This document shows positions 9,952 to 17,687 of a stretch of 64,000 nt of DNA, piece by piece. Source of the stretch: Haloarcula regularis. GTDB taxonomy: Archaea; Halobacteriota; Halobacteria; Halobacteriales; Haloarculaceae. The DNA is taken from NCBI RefSeq assembly GCF_029338315.1, contig NZ_CP119794.1:868001-932000 (forward strand), in the 5' to 3' direction. The stretch's first letter is position 1. Every line of letters starts with the position of its first letter. The notes beneath the pieces are model-generated. The model ran no database searches. It was given only the letters and a program-made list of their open reading frames with translations, and was not told the origin of the DNA. The position numbers and the translations under genes were made by a program.

Positions 9952-10377
9952 ATGTACCGTGTTCTGCTCCCCATCGACAGCAACGTAGAACGGGCTACGG
10001 CCCAGGCCAACGCCGTGCTCGACCTGCCCCACGCCAGCGATTCGGTGACCGCGACAATCCTGCACGTCTTCGAGGACGAGACGACCGCGGAAAAGACGTC
10101 CATCGAACAGACGACCTCCGGGAAGAAGATGCTCGAGATGCTGCGCGACGCGGGCGTCGACGTCGAGACGGTGAGCGTCCACGGCGACCCGGAGGAACAG
10201 ATCGTCAACGTCGCCGAGGAACGCGAGGCGAGCATGATCATCCTCGGCGGGCGCAAGCGGTCGCCGCTCGGTGCGCTCGTCTTCGGGAGCGTCAGTCAGG
10301 CCGTCATCCTCGATTCCGACCGGCCGGTGACGGTCACGGGGAGCGGCGTCGGCGGAACGGTCGAGTCGACGGCGTGA
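9952..10377 (+). CDS. Universal stress protein (UspA family)
   Basis: A 141-residue single-domain universal stress protein with the alpha/beta UspA fold. It starts YRVLLPIDSN and has the ATP-binding glycine pattern near the C terminus (IILGGRKRSPLGALVFGSVSQAVI, about 98-121), so nucleotide binding is likely. The C terminus overlaps the end of the asparagine-synthase-like gene on the other strand by 44 bp. It probably acts in the cytosol in stress response, but a precise role cannot be inferred. Confidence 0.88.
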   Translation: MYRVLLPIDSNVERATAQANAVLDLPHASDSVTATILHVFEDETTAEKTSIEQTTSGKKMLEMLRDAGVDVETVSVHGDPEEQIVNVAEEREASMIILGGRKRSPLGALVFGSVSQAVILDSDRPVTVTGSGVGGTVESTA

Positions 10378-11461
10378 GCGACTCGACGTACTGCGTGACG
10401 TGGTCGTCCATCCGGCGCTTGTAGCCGGCCTGCCGGGCCAGCCGGTCGAGTTCGCGCGCGGCCAGCGAGCCGTACTGCGCGGCCTTCTTGTCACGTGTCG
10501 CGACGGCCTCGGGGAGCGAGCCCAGCGCCGCCTGTCTGAGCGCCCACTTGCGCGTCTCGCCGTCGACGAGCATCCGGTCGTCGAGGCGAAGCGCCGCGCC
10601 GACCACGTCGTCGTGTAACAGCGGCGCGACCGGTTCGACGCCCGCGGCCCGCAGCGCGAGGACGTCACGCTCGAGCTGGGCTGGCAGCGTCGCGACGACC
10701 TCGCGCTGGGCGCCCCGTACCGTGTCTGCCTCGACCCGGGGGTCCTCGGGGGCCTTCGCCACCTTCGCGTAGCCGCCGAACAGTTCGTCGGCACCCTGGC
10801 CGACGGCGAGGCGGTCGAAGCCGTCCGCGGCGACCCGCTCGGCCGTGAGATACAGCGGGAGGGCGATCTGGATCGCCATCGCGTCCGTCCGGCCGGTGGC
10901 GGCGACGAGTTCGGGGACCGCCCGTTCGAGCGCGTCGTGAGTCAGTTCCACGACGGTCAGGTCACAGTCGAGCGCGGCGGCGGCCGAGCGAGCTGCCTCG
11001 ACGTCGTGGCTCTCCGGGAACCCGGCGACGTACAGCGGCGCGTCGAGGCGCGCCGCCAGCAGCGCCGAGTCGACGCCGCCCGAGAAGGCGATGGCCAGGT
11101 CCTCGGCGTCGACGGCGTCGACGCTCCCCTCGACCGCCGTCCGGACGGCCTCGACGGCCGTCTCGCGGTCCGCGTACGGGTCCGGGTCCGGGAGTGTCCA
11201 CGCCCGGCGGGTCCCCGCGTCGTCGCGGACGTGGCCGGCGGGGAACGGGTCCGGCGTCTCGAGGTCGCCCGGGTCGTGGCTCCAGGCATCGGCCGGGAGG
11301 GGCTCGGAGGCCGGTGTGTCGCGCTCGACGAACAGCGGGTACCGGCCCAGCACGTCGCGGACGAGTGCGCCGTCGATTTCGCCGGCGAACCCGCCGGCCC
11401 CCGGCAGTGGCTCCCCGGATTCGAGCGCGGCCCGGACGACGTCGGCGTCGGCGCCCTGCAT
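10334..11461 (-). CDS. Asparagine synthase-like ATP-pyrophosphatase
   Basis: A 375-residue protein with the PP-loop SGGVDSALLA that binds ATP for adenylation of a carboxylate, and a second motif GQGADELFGGYAK typical of asparagine synthetase C-domains. The N-terminal glutaminase domain with catalytic Cys2 is absent; residues 1-120 are a short unrelated region. It may therefore use free ammonia or an amine, and need not make asparagine. The ATG at 11461 overlaps the stop of the PHP gene (TGATG), indicating one operon. The C terminus (TPSTRPFRRRRSP) overlaps the usp gene and looks atypical, so a late frameshift is possible. Confidence 0.8.
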   Translation of the reverse strand: MQGADADVVRAALESGEPLPGAGGFAGEIDGALVRDVLGRYPLFVERDTPASEPLPADAWSHDPGDLETPDPFPAGHVRDDAGTRRAWTLPDPDPYADRETAVEAVRTAVEGSVDAVDAEDLAIAFSGGVDSALLAARLDAPLYVAGFPESHDVEAARSAAAALDCDLTVVELTHDALERAVPELVAATGRTDAMAIQIALPLYLTAERVAADGFDRLAVGQGADELFGGYAKVAKAPEDPRVEADTVRGAQREVVATLPAQLERDVLALRAAGVEPVAPLLHDDVVGAALRLDDRMLVDGETRKWALRQAALGSLPEAVATRDKKAAQYGSLAARELDRLARQAGYKRRMDDHVTQYVESLTPSTRPFRRRRSP

Positions 11462-12145
11462 CAGTCCAGGTAGGTGGTGAGGCGGTTGACGACGCGGCGT
11501 TTCGCGCCGCCGGCGGCCTGGCGGAAGCTGATGCGCCAGGGCGTTCGCTCGCCCTCGACGGTGGTCCGGCCGTCCGCGATGGCCGAGAGGATGGCCGCGA
11601 CGGAGCGGTCGTCGGCGTCGACGTTCGTGACCGCCTGGCCGACCATCTCCGCGATGTGGGCGTCGCTCCCGGCCGTCATCGGCAGGCCCCGGCGGCGCGC
11701 GAAGCGTTCGGCCTGCCGGTTCGACCGGCCGGTCAGCAGGCGCGAGTTGTACACCTCGATGGCGTCGGCCGTGGCGAGTTCGTCCTTCGAGATGTGTTCT
11801 AACACGCCGTGGCGCGACTCCTGGAAGGGGTGGGACGACCGCGAGGCCGCCCTGGTCACGGATGCGGTCGAGCGTCTCGCCGAAGGACAGGCCCTGCGGG
11901 ATCGCCTCCTGGATGCCCAGCGCGAGGACGTGGCCGGCGGCACAGGTCACCTCCATGCCCGGAATCCCGACGAGGTCGTACTCCGGTGCGAGTTCGGCGG
12001 CCCGGAGACTGGCGTCGATCTCGTCGTGGTCGGTGACCGCGAGCGCGTCCAGCCCGACGGCGCTGGCCTGCTCTAAGAGGAGTTCGACGGAGTCTCGGCC
12101 GTCGTAGGACAGCGACGAATGCGTGTGGAGCTCGACCGACAGCAC
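11461..12145 (-). pseudogene. PHP-domain metal-dependent phosphoesterase (frameshifted)
   Basis: A PHP phosphoesterase of about 228 residues. The N terminus has the metal-binding motif ELHTHSSLSYDGRDS, then TDHDEID. The C-terminal part, in another frame, has EVYNSR, a GSDAH motif and RISFRQAAGGAKRRVVNRLTTYLD. The junction at about 11831-11834 reads G-G-L-A-V-V and then should continue P-H-P-F-Q-E-S-R; restoring CCC to CCCCC does this exactly. The start is GTG at 12145. Such proteins hydrolyse phosphoesters with two or three metal ions in the cytosol. It is translationally coupled to the asparagine-synthase-like gene. Confidence 0.82.
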
Positions 12146-12381
12146 AGATGGCGGTAAGCAATGGCCGGGCAAAAACGCCCCGATACGCGTCGCGGCCGAA
12201 AACCGACCGTCCGTGCCCACCGGACGGCGCCCCGATCGACCAGTTTTGTCCCCCGTCCAGTCACCAGGCTGGACACAGGTGCGCAGTACGACCGCTCACA
12301 GGTCGTGACTGCGATCGATTATACAGGCGCGACGGGAATCAACGGACACCCCGACGATTTCGGGGGTTGAAAGGCGAGGCC

Positions 12382-13608
12382 TCAGTCCGCGGGGTTGGCC
12401 ACGTCGGTCCCCGCGTCGAACGGCGCCGGACCGTGGACCTCGTCGTCGGTCAGGTAACACTGCGGGTCAGGCGCGAACAGGTCGTCCTCGGTGGTGAGCG
12501 CGCGCAGGCGGGAGGCGCCCCGGCAGACGCCGGCGTACCGACAGTCGGCGCACTTGCCCTTCAGGTGGGCCTCGCGGTTCCGCAGCTGGCGCAGCAGTGG
12601 GTTGGACTCGTCCTCCCAGATGGCGCCGAACGGGCGGTCCCGGACGTTGCCCAGCGAGTAGCCCTGCCAGAACTGGGTGAGGTGGACGTTGCCCTGGTAG
12701 TCGACGTCGGCGACGCGTTCGCCGGTCGGGTCGCCGCCGTTGACCCGGAGGTAGTCGTAGACCCGGCGGGCCTGGGCCTCGCTCATGTGCTCGCGGGCGT
12801 ACTCCACGAGGTAGGCCGCGTCGGCGTAGTTGCCCACCAGTAGCGTCTCGATCTCCTCACCCCGATCGTGGTACGCACGGGTCATGTCACAGACGCGTTT
12901 CACGGCCGCTCGGCGGTCCTCGGGGGTGAGGTCGGCGTCGACGATCTCGGTGCCGCGCCCGCCGTAGTCCAGGTGATAGAAGCAAAAGCGGTCGACGCCC
13001 ACGTCGGTCAGCAGGTCGACCACGCCCTCTAAGTCCGGCGCGTTGCGCTCGGTGATGGTGTAGCGCAGGCCGGTCTTGAGACCGGCGTCCAGACAGTTCT
13101 CGATGCCCCGAACCGCGCCCTCGAAGGCCCCATCCAGGCCGCGGAAGTCGTCGTTGCGCTCGGGGAGGCCGTCGACGGAGACGCCGGCGTACTTCAGCCC
13201 GGCGGCTTTCAGCGAGGCGGCGCGCTCCTCGGTGATGAGCGTCCCGTTCGTCGAGAGGACCGGGCGGACGCCCACCTCGTTCGCGTAGGCGACCAGTTCC
13301 TCCAGGTCCTGGCGGACCAGCGGTTCGCCGCCGGAGAACAGCACCACGGGCGCGCCGTAGTCCGCCAGGTCGTCCAGCAGGGCCTTCCCCTCGGCCGTCG
13401 AGAGCTCGCCGTCGGCGATGTCGGTGTCGGCGGCGGCATAGCAGTGGTCACAGTAGAGGTTGCACTGCTTGGTGACGTTCCAGACGACGACGGGCCGGCG
13501 CTGTTTCTCGTCGCGGATCTGGGACTTCGTGGACTCGTCGGCGGCGTCGTATCGCAGGCCGTCGCCCTCCGCGTCCAGGTCACAGAGGAGCTTCGAGACG
13601 GAGATCAT
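12382..13608 (-). CDS. Radical-SAM enzyme with C-terminal Cys cluster (RiPP-maturase type)
   Basis: A 408-residue radical SAM protein. The cluster motif CNLYCDHC (Cys49, Cys53, Cys56) binds the SAM-coordinating 4Fe-4S, followed by the GGEPL motif. The C terminus has a CADCRYAGVC cluster and a later CYL, like a reduced SPASM/auxiliary-cluster domain. It resembles the haloarchaeal enzyme group encoded beside small candidate RiPP precursors of the Htur_1727 type. The ATG at 13608 overlaps the stop of that partner by 4 bp. It probably modifies the partner or a related molecule; heme-pathway radical SAM enzymes of the same superfamily are the main alternative. Confidence 0.85.
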   Translation of the reverse strand: MISVSKLLCDLDAEGDGLRYDAADESTKSQIRDEKQRRPVVVWNVTKQCNLYCDHCYAAADTDIADGELSTAEGKALLDDLADYGAPVVLFSGGEPLVRQDLEELVAYANEVGVRPVLSTNGTLITEERAASLKAAGLKYAGVSVDGLPERNDDFRGLDGAFEGAVRGIENCLDAGLKTGLRYTITERNAPDLEGVVDLLTDVGVDRFCFYHLDYGGRGTEIVDADLTPEDRRAAVKRVCDMTRAYHDRGEEIETLLVGNYADAAYLVEYAREHMSEAQARRVYDYLRVNGGDPTGERVADVDYQGNVHLTQFWQGYSLGNVRDRPFGAIWEDESNPLLRQLRNREAHLKGKCADCRYAGVCRGASRLRALTTEDDLFAPDPQCYLTDDEVHGPAPFDAGTDVANPAD

Positions 13609-13925
13609 TCCGCGTCCCCCTGCAGCGTCTCGGCGGCCATCTCCTCGTGGTCCATGGTGGCGTCGGCGTCCGCGTGGGCGTCGTCGGCCACGAGGGACTG
13701 CTCGGCGGTCTGGAACCGGCGCGTCTCGTCGGCCGGACAGAGCCACAGGCGCTCGACGCTGTGAGCGAAGAGGGCACTCGCCTGCTCGCGGGCGACGGCC
13801 GCCGTCGGCGCGCTCACGCTCCCGGCGTGGGTGAGCGGTTCCGCCGGGTCCTCGCTGACGAACAGTTCCCACTCCCGACTCGTCGCTCCGCGGGGGGCGT
13901 CTACCTCGTCGTCCAGGCGTTCCAT
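13605..13925 (-). CDS. Htur_1727-type rSAM-partnered candidate RiPP
   Basis: A 106-residue acidic protein whose N-terminal half (APRGATSREWELFVSEDPAE, then HAGSVSAP) and WLCPADETRRF segment match my memory of the Htur_1727 family of radical-SAM partners. The single Cys63 sits in that segment. The last 30 residues are an Asp/Ala/Glu-rich tail. The gene overlaps the radical-SAM gene by 4 bp, so the two are translated together. Whether it is a precursor peptide or an accessory subunit is unproven: it is long for a precursor and has no obvious core. A TATA-like box and an 18-bp palindrome precede it. Confidence 0.72.
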   Translation of the reverse strand: MERLDDEVDAPRGATSREWELFVSEDPAEPLTHAGSVSAPTAAVAREQASALFAHSVERLWLCPADETRRFQTAEQSLVADDAHADADATMDHEEMAAETLQGDAE

Positions 13926-13927
13926 AC

Positions 13928-13945
13928 GGGCCTTCTAGAAGGCCC
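13928..13945. promoter_or_regulatory. Perfect 18-bp palindrome at the RiPP/rSAM operon promoter
   Basis: GGGCCTTCTAGAAGGCCC is fully self-complementary and starts 2 nt upstream of the RiPP-like gene's ATG. On the minus strand a TATA-like TTTTTTATG (about 13946-13954) sits 21-29 nt upstream of that ATG, so the palindrome would cover the transcription start. It is a candidate repressor operator. Confidence 0.55.
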
Positions 13946-13989
13946 CATAAAAAACGGGTCCACCGAGTTCCCACCGCCTGAGAACGGCG

Positions 13990-14559
13990 TCAGTCGAGCG
14001 GTGCGTCCCACGGGCCGTCGGGGGCCCTCGTCGGCGCCCCGTCCGTGTCCAGCGGGAGCCGCTCGCGGGCGCGCTCGACGCCCTCGCGGACGTTCTGCCC
14101 GACCCCGTTCAGGTGGGCCCCCGCCAGCAGCGGGTTGACGCTCGAGGGCTCGGCGTGGGCGTAGACGTCGGTCGTCCCGTCGGGGCCGGGAAAGAGCATG
14201 AGGTGCAGCTGTTTGCGCGCCAGCGGGCCGTCGCGGTACACCCACGACGCGTGCTCGGGCGCCCCCTCGCGGGTCTTCAGCCGTGCGAAGGGGTTCCTGA
14301 CGAACCCGGCCGTCCAGAGGCGGTCCTCCGCGGTCGCGAGGGACTCCGGCAGCGACCCGGCGTACTCGCCCTCTGTGATGGGGCGGGGCCCCAGCCGGTC
14401 GTCGAAGCGTCGCCCGAGGGCCTGCGAGGCGGCCCGCCGGAGCGGCTCCCACCAGGTGGCGGCCGGCCCGCGGTTCCAGCGAAACGGGAGGCCGTAGGTC
14501 TGGGCGAGTCCGACGGCGGCGCCGAGACGCGTCAGGGACGAGGGGAGCGCATCGACCAT
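13990..14559 (-). CDS. Conserved haloarchaeal protein of unknown function
   Basis: A 189-residue soluble protein that I do not recognise. It has an Arg/Trp-rich N-terminal half (LPFRWNRGPAATWWEPLRR), a central GFVRNPFARLKTREGAPEHASW segment, and a beta-rich part LHLMLFPGPDGTTDVYAHAE. The end PLLAGAHLNGVGQNV looks helical. There is no signal peptide, membrane helix or metal motif. It is upstream of the RiPP/rSAM pair on the same strand, 64 bp away, with its own start. The palindrome and TATA between them suggest the pair is transcribed separately. Confidence 0.65.
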   Translation of the reverse strand: MVDALPSSLTRLGAAVGLAQTYGLPFRWNRGPAATWWEPLRRAASQALGRRFDDRLGPRPITEGEYAGSLPESLATAEDRLWTAGFVRNPFARLKTREGAPEHASWVYRDGPLARKQLHLMLFPGPDGTTDVYAHAEPSSVNPLLAGAHLNGVGQNVREGVERARERLPLDTDGAPTRAPDGPWDAPLD

Positions 14560-14725
14560 GCGCTACCTGTACGCGGCCCAACAGTATCAAAGCCACACCC
14601 GCGGGCAGCGGACGGATCTACCCGCTAAATAACGGTTTGGGTCGGGCGAGACCACACGACTGCGACGGAACCGGGCCGACGAGTCGGTTAGGTTAAAGGG
14701 TTCGGGGGGTCAGGTTCGGGCAAGG

Positions 14726-15103
14726 ATGGTTCGGGACCCGTTCGCTGACGACGACACGCCGGAGTTGGAGACGGTCCTCGACGCGCTCGACGACGAGGAC
14801 TGTCGGGCCATCGTCAGCGTCCTCGACGAACCGATGACGGCGAGCAAGATCTCCGAGGAGAGCGGCATCCCGCTCTCGACGACCTACCGGAAGCTCGAGC
14901 TGTTGACCGAGTCGTCGCTGCTCTACGAGGGCGTGGAGGTGCGCTCGGACGGGCAACACGCGAGCCGGTACGCCATCGACTTCGAGGAAGTGGTCATCGC
15001 GCTCGACGAGGACCGGGACTTCGCCGTCGAGATATCTCACCGGGCCAGGTCGCCAGACCAGCGACTCGAGAACCTCTGGTCGGAGGTGCGAAAAGAGACA
15101 TGA
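14726..15103 (+). CDS. Winged-helix transcriptional regulator
   Basis: A 125-residue ArsR/HTH-type DNA-binding protein. The helix-turn-helix is EPMTASKISEESGIPLSTTYRKLELL (about 35-60), followed by a wing and a helical tail. There are no metal-binding cysteines. A TATA-like GGTTAAAGG (about 14691-14699) lies 27-35 nt upstream of the ATG, fitting leaderless transcription. Its stop overlaps the start of the membrane gene at 15100 by 4 bp. This HTH-plus-small-membrane-protein pair is common in haloarchaea and suggests the regulator acts on or with its neighbour. The target is unknown. Confidence 0.75.
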   Translation: MVRDPFADDDTPELETVLDALDDEDCRAIVSVLDEPMTASKISEESGIPLSTTYRKLELLTESSLLYEGVEVRSDGQHASRYAIDFEEVVIALDEDRDFAVEISHRARSPDQRLENLWSEVRKET

Positions 15104-15402
15104 GTCCACACATCCCCAGTTCACAGGTCGGTATCGTCGTCTCGAAGACGCTCATCCTCATCATCGGTGGGCTGATCACCTACTACGCGTACCAGGCCTA
15201 CCGGCGCACGGGATCGCCCGAACACAAGTGGCTCACCTACGGGTTCGGGGTGGTCACAGCCGGGGCGATACTCGGCGGGGTGTTGGACATCCTCGTCGGC
15301 ACCTACCTGAACGTCGAGCTCATCAACACGAGCGTCTTCATCTCGAGTTCGATGACCGCGATCGGCCTCGGCATCATCCTCTACTCGCTGTACGTCCGGT
15401 AG
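15100..15402 (+). CDS. Three-helix membrane protein (DUF7521-like), copy 1
   Basis: A 100-residue membrane protein with three hydrophobic segments (about 12-33, 46-68, 76-97). The loop after helix 1 is YYAYQAYRRTGSPEHKWLTYG. It is paralogous to the next gene, which has the same TYQAYRRTASPAMRALW loop. Its ATG overlaps the HTH stop (ATGA), so it is translationally coupled to the regulator and is probably its membrane partner. The family is haloarchaea-specific as far as I know. No catalytic residues are visible. Confidence 0.72.
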   Translation: MSPHIPSSQVGIVVSKTLILIIGGLITYYAYQAYRRTGSPEHKWLTYGFGVVTAGAILGGVLDILVGTYLNVELINTSVFISSSMTAIGLGIILYSLYVR

Positions 15403-15471
15403 GGGACCGTTCCCAATGGCTAAAAATTGGGGGTAGTTTATATGGAGGGGCGTGTCGTCCGTCAGGTTACG

Positions 15472-15765
15472 ATGGTCGAAACGAGTACAGTCCTGCTGGT
15501 CGCAGCCAAGACAGTCACGCTGGTTTGCGGGGCGGTCCTCACGTACCTGACCTACCAGGCGTACCGACGGACCGCGTCGCCGGCGATGCGAGCCCTGTGG
15601 ATCGGTATCAGTTTCGTGACCGCCGGCGCAGTATTCGCCGGGAGCCTCCACCAGGTGCTGAACGTCCCCGTGGCGACGAGCGTCGCCGTCGAGAGCATCT
15701 TCACCGCGGCCGGGTTCGTAGTGCTCACCTACTCGCTGTACACCGAGCAACCGAGCGAGGGATGA
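15472..15765 (+). CDS. Three-helix membrane protein (DUF7521-like), copy 2
   Basis: A 97-residue paralogue of the preceding gene with the same three-helix plan and the conserved AYRRTASPA loop, then AGAVFAGSLHQVLNV, and ending LYTEQPSEG. It starts at ATG 15472, chosen because a TATA-like GTTTATAT (15436-15443) lies 29-36 nt upstream and the extra upstream residues are not conserved in copy 1. The two copies look like a tandem duplication in which the second gained its own promoter. It is convergent with the large membrane protein, with 8 bp between stops. The function is unknown. Confidence 0.7.
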   Translation: MVETSTVLLVAAKTVTLVCGAVLTYLTYQAYRRTASPAMRALWIGISFVTAGAVFAGSLHQVLNVPVATSVAVESIFTAAGFVVLTYSLYTEQPSEG

Positions 15766-15773
15766 GTGAGGAC

Positions 15774-17072
15774 TCACCCGTCGGGCGCGTCACCCTCGGT
15801 CGCCACCGGCGACCGGGGGTCGTGGACGGCCAGCACCGAGAGCATGTTGGCGGCGAACGCCGCCGTCCCCAGGAACGCAATTCCACCGGCGAGTCGCACG
15901 TCGATAGCGAGGCCGCCCTCGTGTGCGACCGAAAGCAGGCCGGCCACGACCAGCGCTGTCGCGTCGAGGCGGCTCAGACGCCCGTCGTAGAGGTCGTCTA
16001 TCGTCGGGACGGCCTCGAGTCCCACCCGGTCGCTGTACCGGTCGACCCAGACGAGGAAGGGGACGACGTGGTAGAGCGTCCCGAAGACGGTGAAGCCGAC
16101 GACGCCGGCGAGCAACAGCGTCCCGCCGGCCGGCCCCCCGAACAGACCGGCCAGCGAGAGCGGGGCGCGCCACCACGTGAGGGCCGCGATCGGCGCCCAG
16201 ACGAGCAACGAGAGGGCCACCACAGCGTACCGGGTCAGCATCGGCGACCACTCGACGGGGCCACGGACGAGTCGCGCGGCGAGGACTGCGCCGACGACAC
16301 ACAGGCCGGCTGCGACCAGCAGGCCGCCGAGGCGGGCGAGGTGGGTCACGCCGAACAGTCGGCCGGCCGCCAGGAGGACGACCCCGAGCGGATACCCGAC
16401 CGTCTCGGCCCGCAGGAGCGTCCGCTCGGGGCCCCAGTCCGAGGCCTGCGTGAACATCGGCCCGAGCTGGGCCAGTGCCCCGGTCACCGTCGTCAGGACG
16501 GCCCCGAACACCGCCAGCGTGGCGTGGGCGGCGAGCAGGGGGCCGCGCGTCACGCCGGCCACCGGCGTGAGGCCGACCGCGCGGTCCAGGGCGAGGCCCG
16601 CCCCGGCGACCGTCACCAGGACGAAGAAACCGAGCGCCACTGCGAAGTGCCTCGTCGTCACGTCCCACTCGTCGCGGGGCAGGGACCGGCCCACGTTGTA
16701 GACGAACGTCCACACGCCCGCGAGCGCGAGGGCGCCGGCAACGGGGAGCCACAGTCGACGGTGGGTCAGGAACGCCGCGGCGAGGCCGGCGAACCCGAGC
16801 GCCGACAGCGGCAACTGGGCCGCCGCCAGCCGTCGCGAGTGGAGGGCCGTCCCGGTCCACACCGGGACGAACTGCGTCATTGCCCCGAGGATGGTGAGAC
16901 AGACCCAGCCGGCCAGCAGCAGGTGGACCTGCGCGAGGTGGGCCGCGCGCCCGCCACCGAGCCCGGCCGCAACCCCCGCGAGCAGGAACCCGAGCCCGAC
17001 GACGAAGTGCGCGAGCGGGATGGTCGTCGGCGGTCCGGCGTCGGCGTCGACGGGTCCAGGGATCGCGTTCAT
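15774..17072 (-). CDS. Polytopic membrane protein, heme-copper oxidase/NnrS-like
   Basis: A 432-residue integral membrane protein with about 12 helices and short loops. Two halves each contain a His-rich helix start followed by a Gly/Thr motif (AHLAQVHLLLAGW...GAMTQFVPVW and LLAAHATLAVFGAV...LAQLGPMFTQ). Later TLYHVVPFLVWVDRYSD follows. This recalls heme-copper oxidase subunit I and NnrS-like proteins, which bind heme through paired His; I infer a role in NO or oxygen metabolism but cannot prove cofactors. The start at ATG 17072 is fixed by the hydrophobic profile. It is divergent from a DUF2249 gene across a CGAA-N4-TTCG site. Confidence 0.7.
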   Translation of the reverse strand: MNAIPGPVDADAGPPTTIPLAHFVVGLGFLLAGVAAGLGGGRAAHLAQVHLLLAGWVCLTILGAMTQFVPVWTGTALHSRRLAAAQLPLSALGFAGLAAAFLTHRRLWLPVAGALALAGVWTFVYNVGRSLPRDEWDVTTRHFAVALGFFVLVTVAGAGLALDRAVGLTPVAGVTRGPLLAAHATLAVFGAVLTTVTGALAQLGPMFTQASDWGPERTLLRAETVGYPLGVVLLAAGRLFGVTHLARLGGLLVAAGLCVVGAVLAARLVRGPVEWSPMLTRYAVVALSLLVWAPIAALTWWRAPLSLAGLFGGPAGGTLLLAGVVGFTVFGTLYHVVPFLVWVDRYSDRVGLEAVPTIDDLYDGRLSRLDATALVVAGLLSVAHEGGLAIDVRLAGGIAFLGTAAFAANMLSVLAVHDPRSPVATEGDAPDG

Positions 17073-17110
17073 CGGTCGCCCCTTGGGCGGGGCCCTGCTG
17101 GACCTGGGGG

Positions 17111-17122
17111 CGAACACGTTCG
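17111..17122. promoter_or_regulatory. CGAA-N4-TTCG inverted repeat (NarO-like site), copy 1
   Basis: CGAACACGTTCG lies exactly midway between divergent starts: 38 bases separate it from each ATG (17072 on minus, 17161 on plus). From memory, CGAA-N4-TTCG is the inverted repeat reported for the haloarchaeal denitrification regulator NarO. No good TATA is seen on either side, which fits an activator-dependent promoter. Confidence 0.65.
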
Positions 17123-17160
17123 GGGAAACCGTCCCCGGCGCGGCGCCGGTACCGGGATAC

Positions 17161-17421
17161 ATGGCCTCGGAGACACCCCTCACCGAGACGGACGCACCGA
17201 CGGACGCCCCGGTCGAACACCTCGAGGTCGGGTCGCTCGGGCCGCCCGAACCACTCACGCGGACGCTCGAACGCCTCGCCGAGTTACCCGACGACGCCGT
17301 GCTGGTCCAGCACAACGACCGCGCGCCACGGCACCTCTACCCCCGGCTCGAGTCGCGGGGCTACGCCTTCGAGACAGTCGAGACGACCGACGAGACGGTG
17401 ACAGTGATATGGAAGGGATGA
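17161..17421 (+). CDS. DUF2249-domain protein
   Basis: An 86-residue cytosolic protein with a DUF2249 fold, a TusA/SirA-like small alpha/beta domain. After a 15-residue Thr/Asp-rich leader it reads LTRTLERLAELPDDAVLVQHNDRAPRH, then LYPRLESRGYAFET and ends VTVIWKG. DUF2249 proteins occur with hemerythrins, NO-related and respiratory genes, but their reaction is unknown. The stop overlaps the next gene's ATG by 4 bp. A CGAA-N4-TTCG site upstream suggests control by a NarO-type regulator. Confidence 0.8.
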   Translation: MASETPLTETDAPTDAPVEHLEVGSLGPPEPLTRTLERLAELPDDAVLVQHNDRAPRHLYPRLESRGYAFETVETTDETVTVIWKG

Positions 17422-17687
17422 CAGGGACAGACGAGACGCCGGACGTGGAACAGGCCGTCGAACGACTGTCCGACCGCGGCGCGACGGTCAGGTCGGCCCA
17501 GGTAGAGCGGGCGATAGAGACGTTGCGCGCCGACGGCGATCTGACCGACGCCCAGCGGGAGGCGGTCGAGCGACTGAGCGAGCGCCTGGTCGAGCGGTTA
17601 CTCGCGGTCCCACGCGAGAGCCTCAGAGCCGCCGACCGCGCCGACGACGTCGAGACCGTCGAGACGGCGATGGAACTGTTCGGCTAG
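17418..17687 (+). CDS. Small helical protein resembling the C-terminal domain of glutamyl-tRNA reductase
   Basis: An 89-residue all-helical protein. It begins MTGTDETPDVEQAVERL, with ATG 17418 chosen because it overlaps the DUF2249 stop as ATGA. The middle DLTDAQREAVERLSERLVERLLAVP followed by ESLRAAD recalls the dimerisation helices at the end of archaeal GluTR (HemA). The catalytic and NADPH domains are absent, so it is not a reductase; a heme-pathway accessory or regulatory role is only a guess. It is co-operonic with the DUF2249 gene and overlaps the cupin stop by 4 bp on the other strand. Confidence 0.6.
   Translation: MTGTDETPDVEQAVERLSDRGATVRSAQVERAIETLRADGDLTDAQREAVERLSERLVERLLAVPRESLRAADRADDVETVETAMELFG

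Noticed and set aside
10334..10377. Overlap of the asparagine-synthase-like and usp ends as proof of another frameshift
   Set aside because: Short tail-to-tail overlaps are possible and no clear conserved C terminus appears in another frame.
11461..12145. Single fused PHP-asparagine synthase protein
   Set aside because: The two parts share a frame only because a frameshift scrambles the middle; the repaired PHP gene has its own stop overlapping the next start (TGATG).
15228..17417. Very long plus-strand frame across the membrane protein region
   Set aside because: It is antisense to a clear 12-helix membrane protein; its translation is Arg/Gly/Pro-rich without motifs. Only the last 90 codons (17418-17687) are a real gene.
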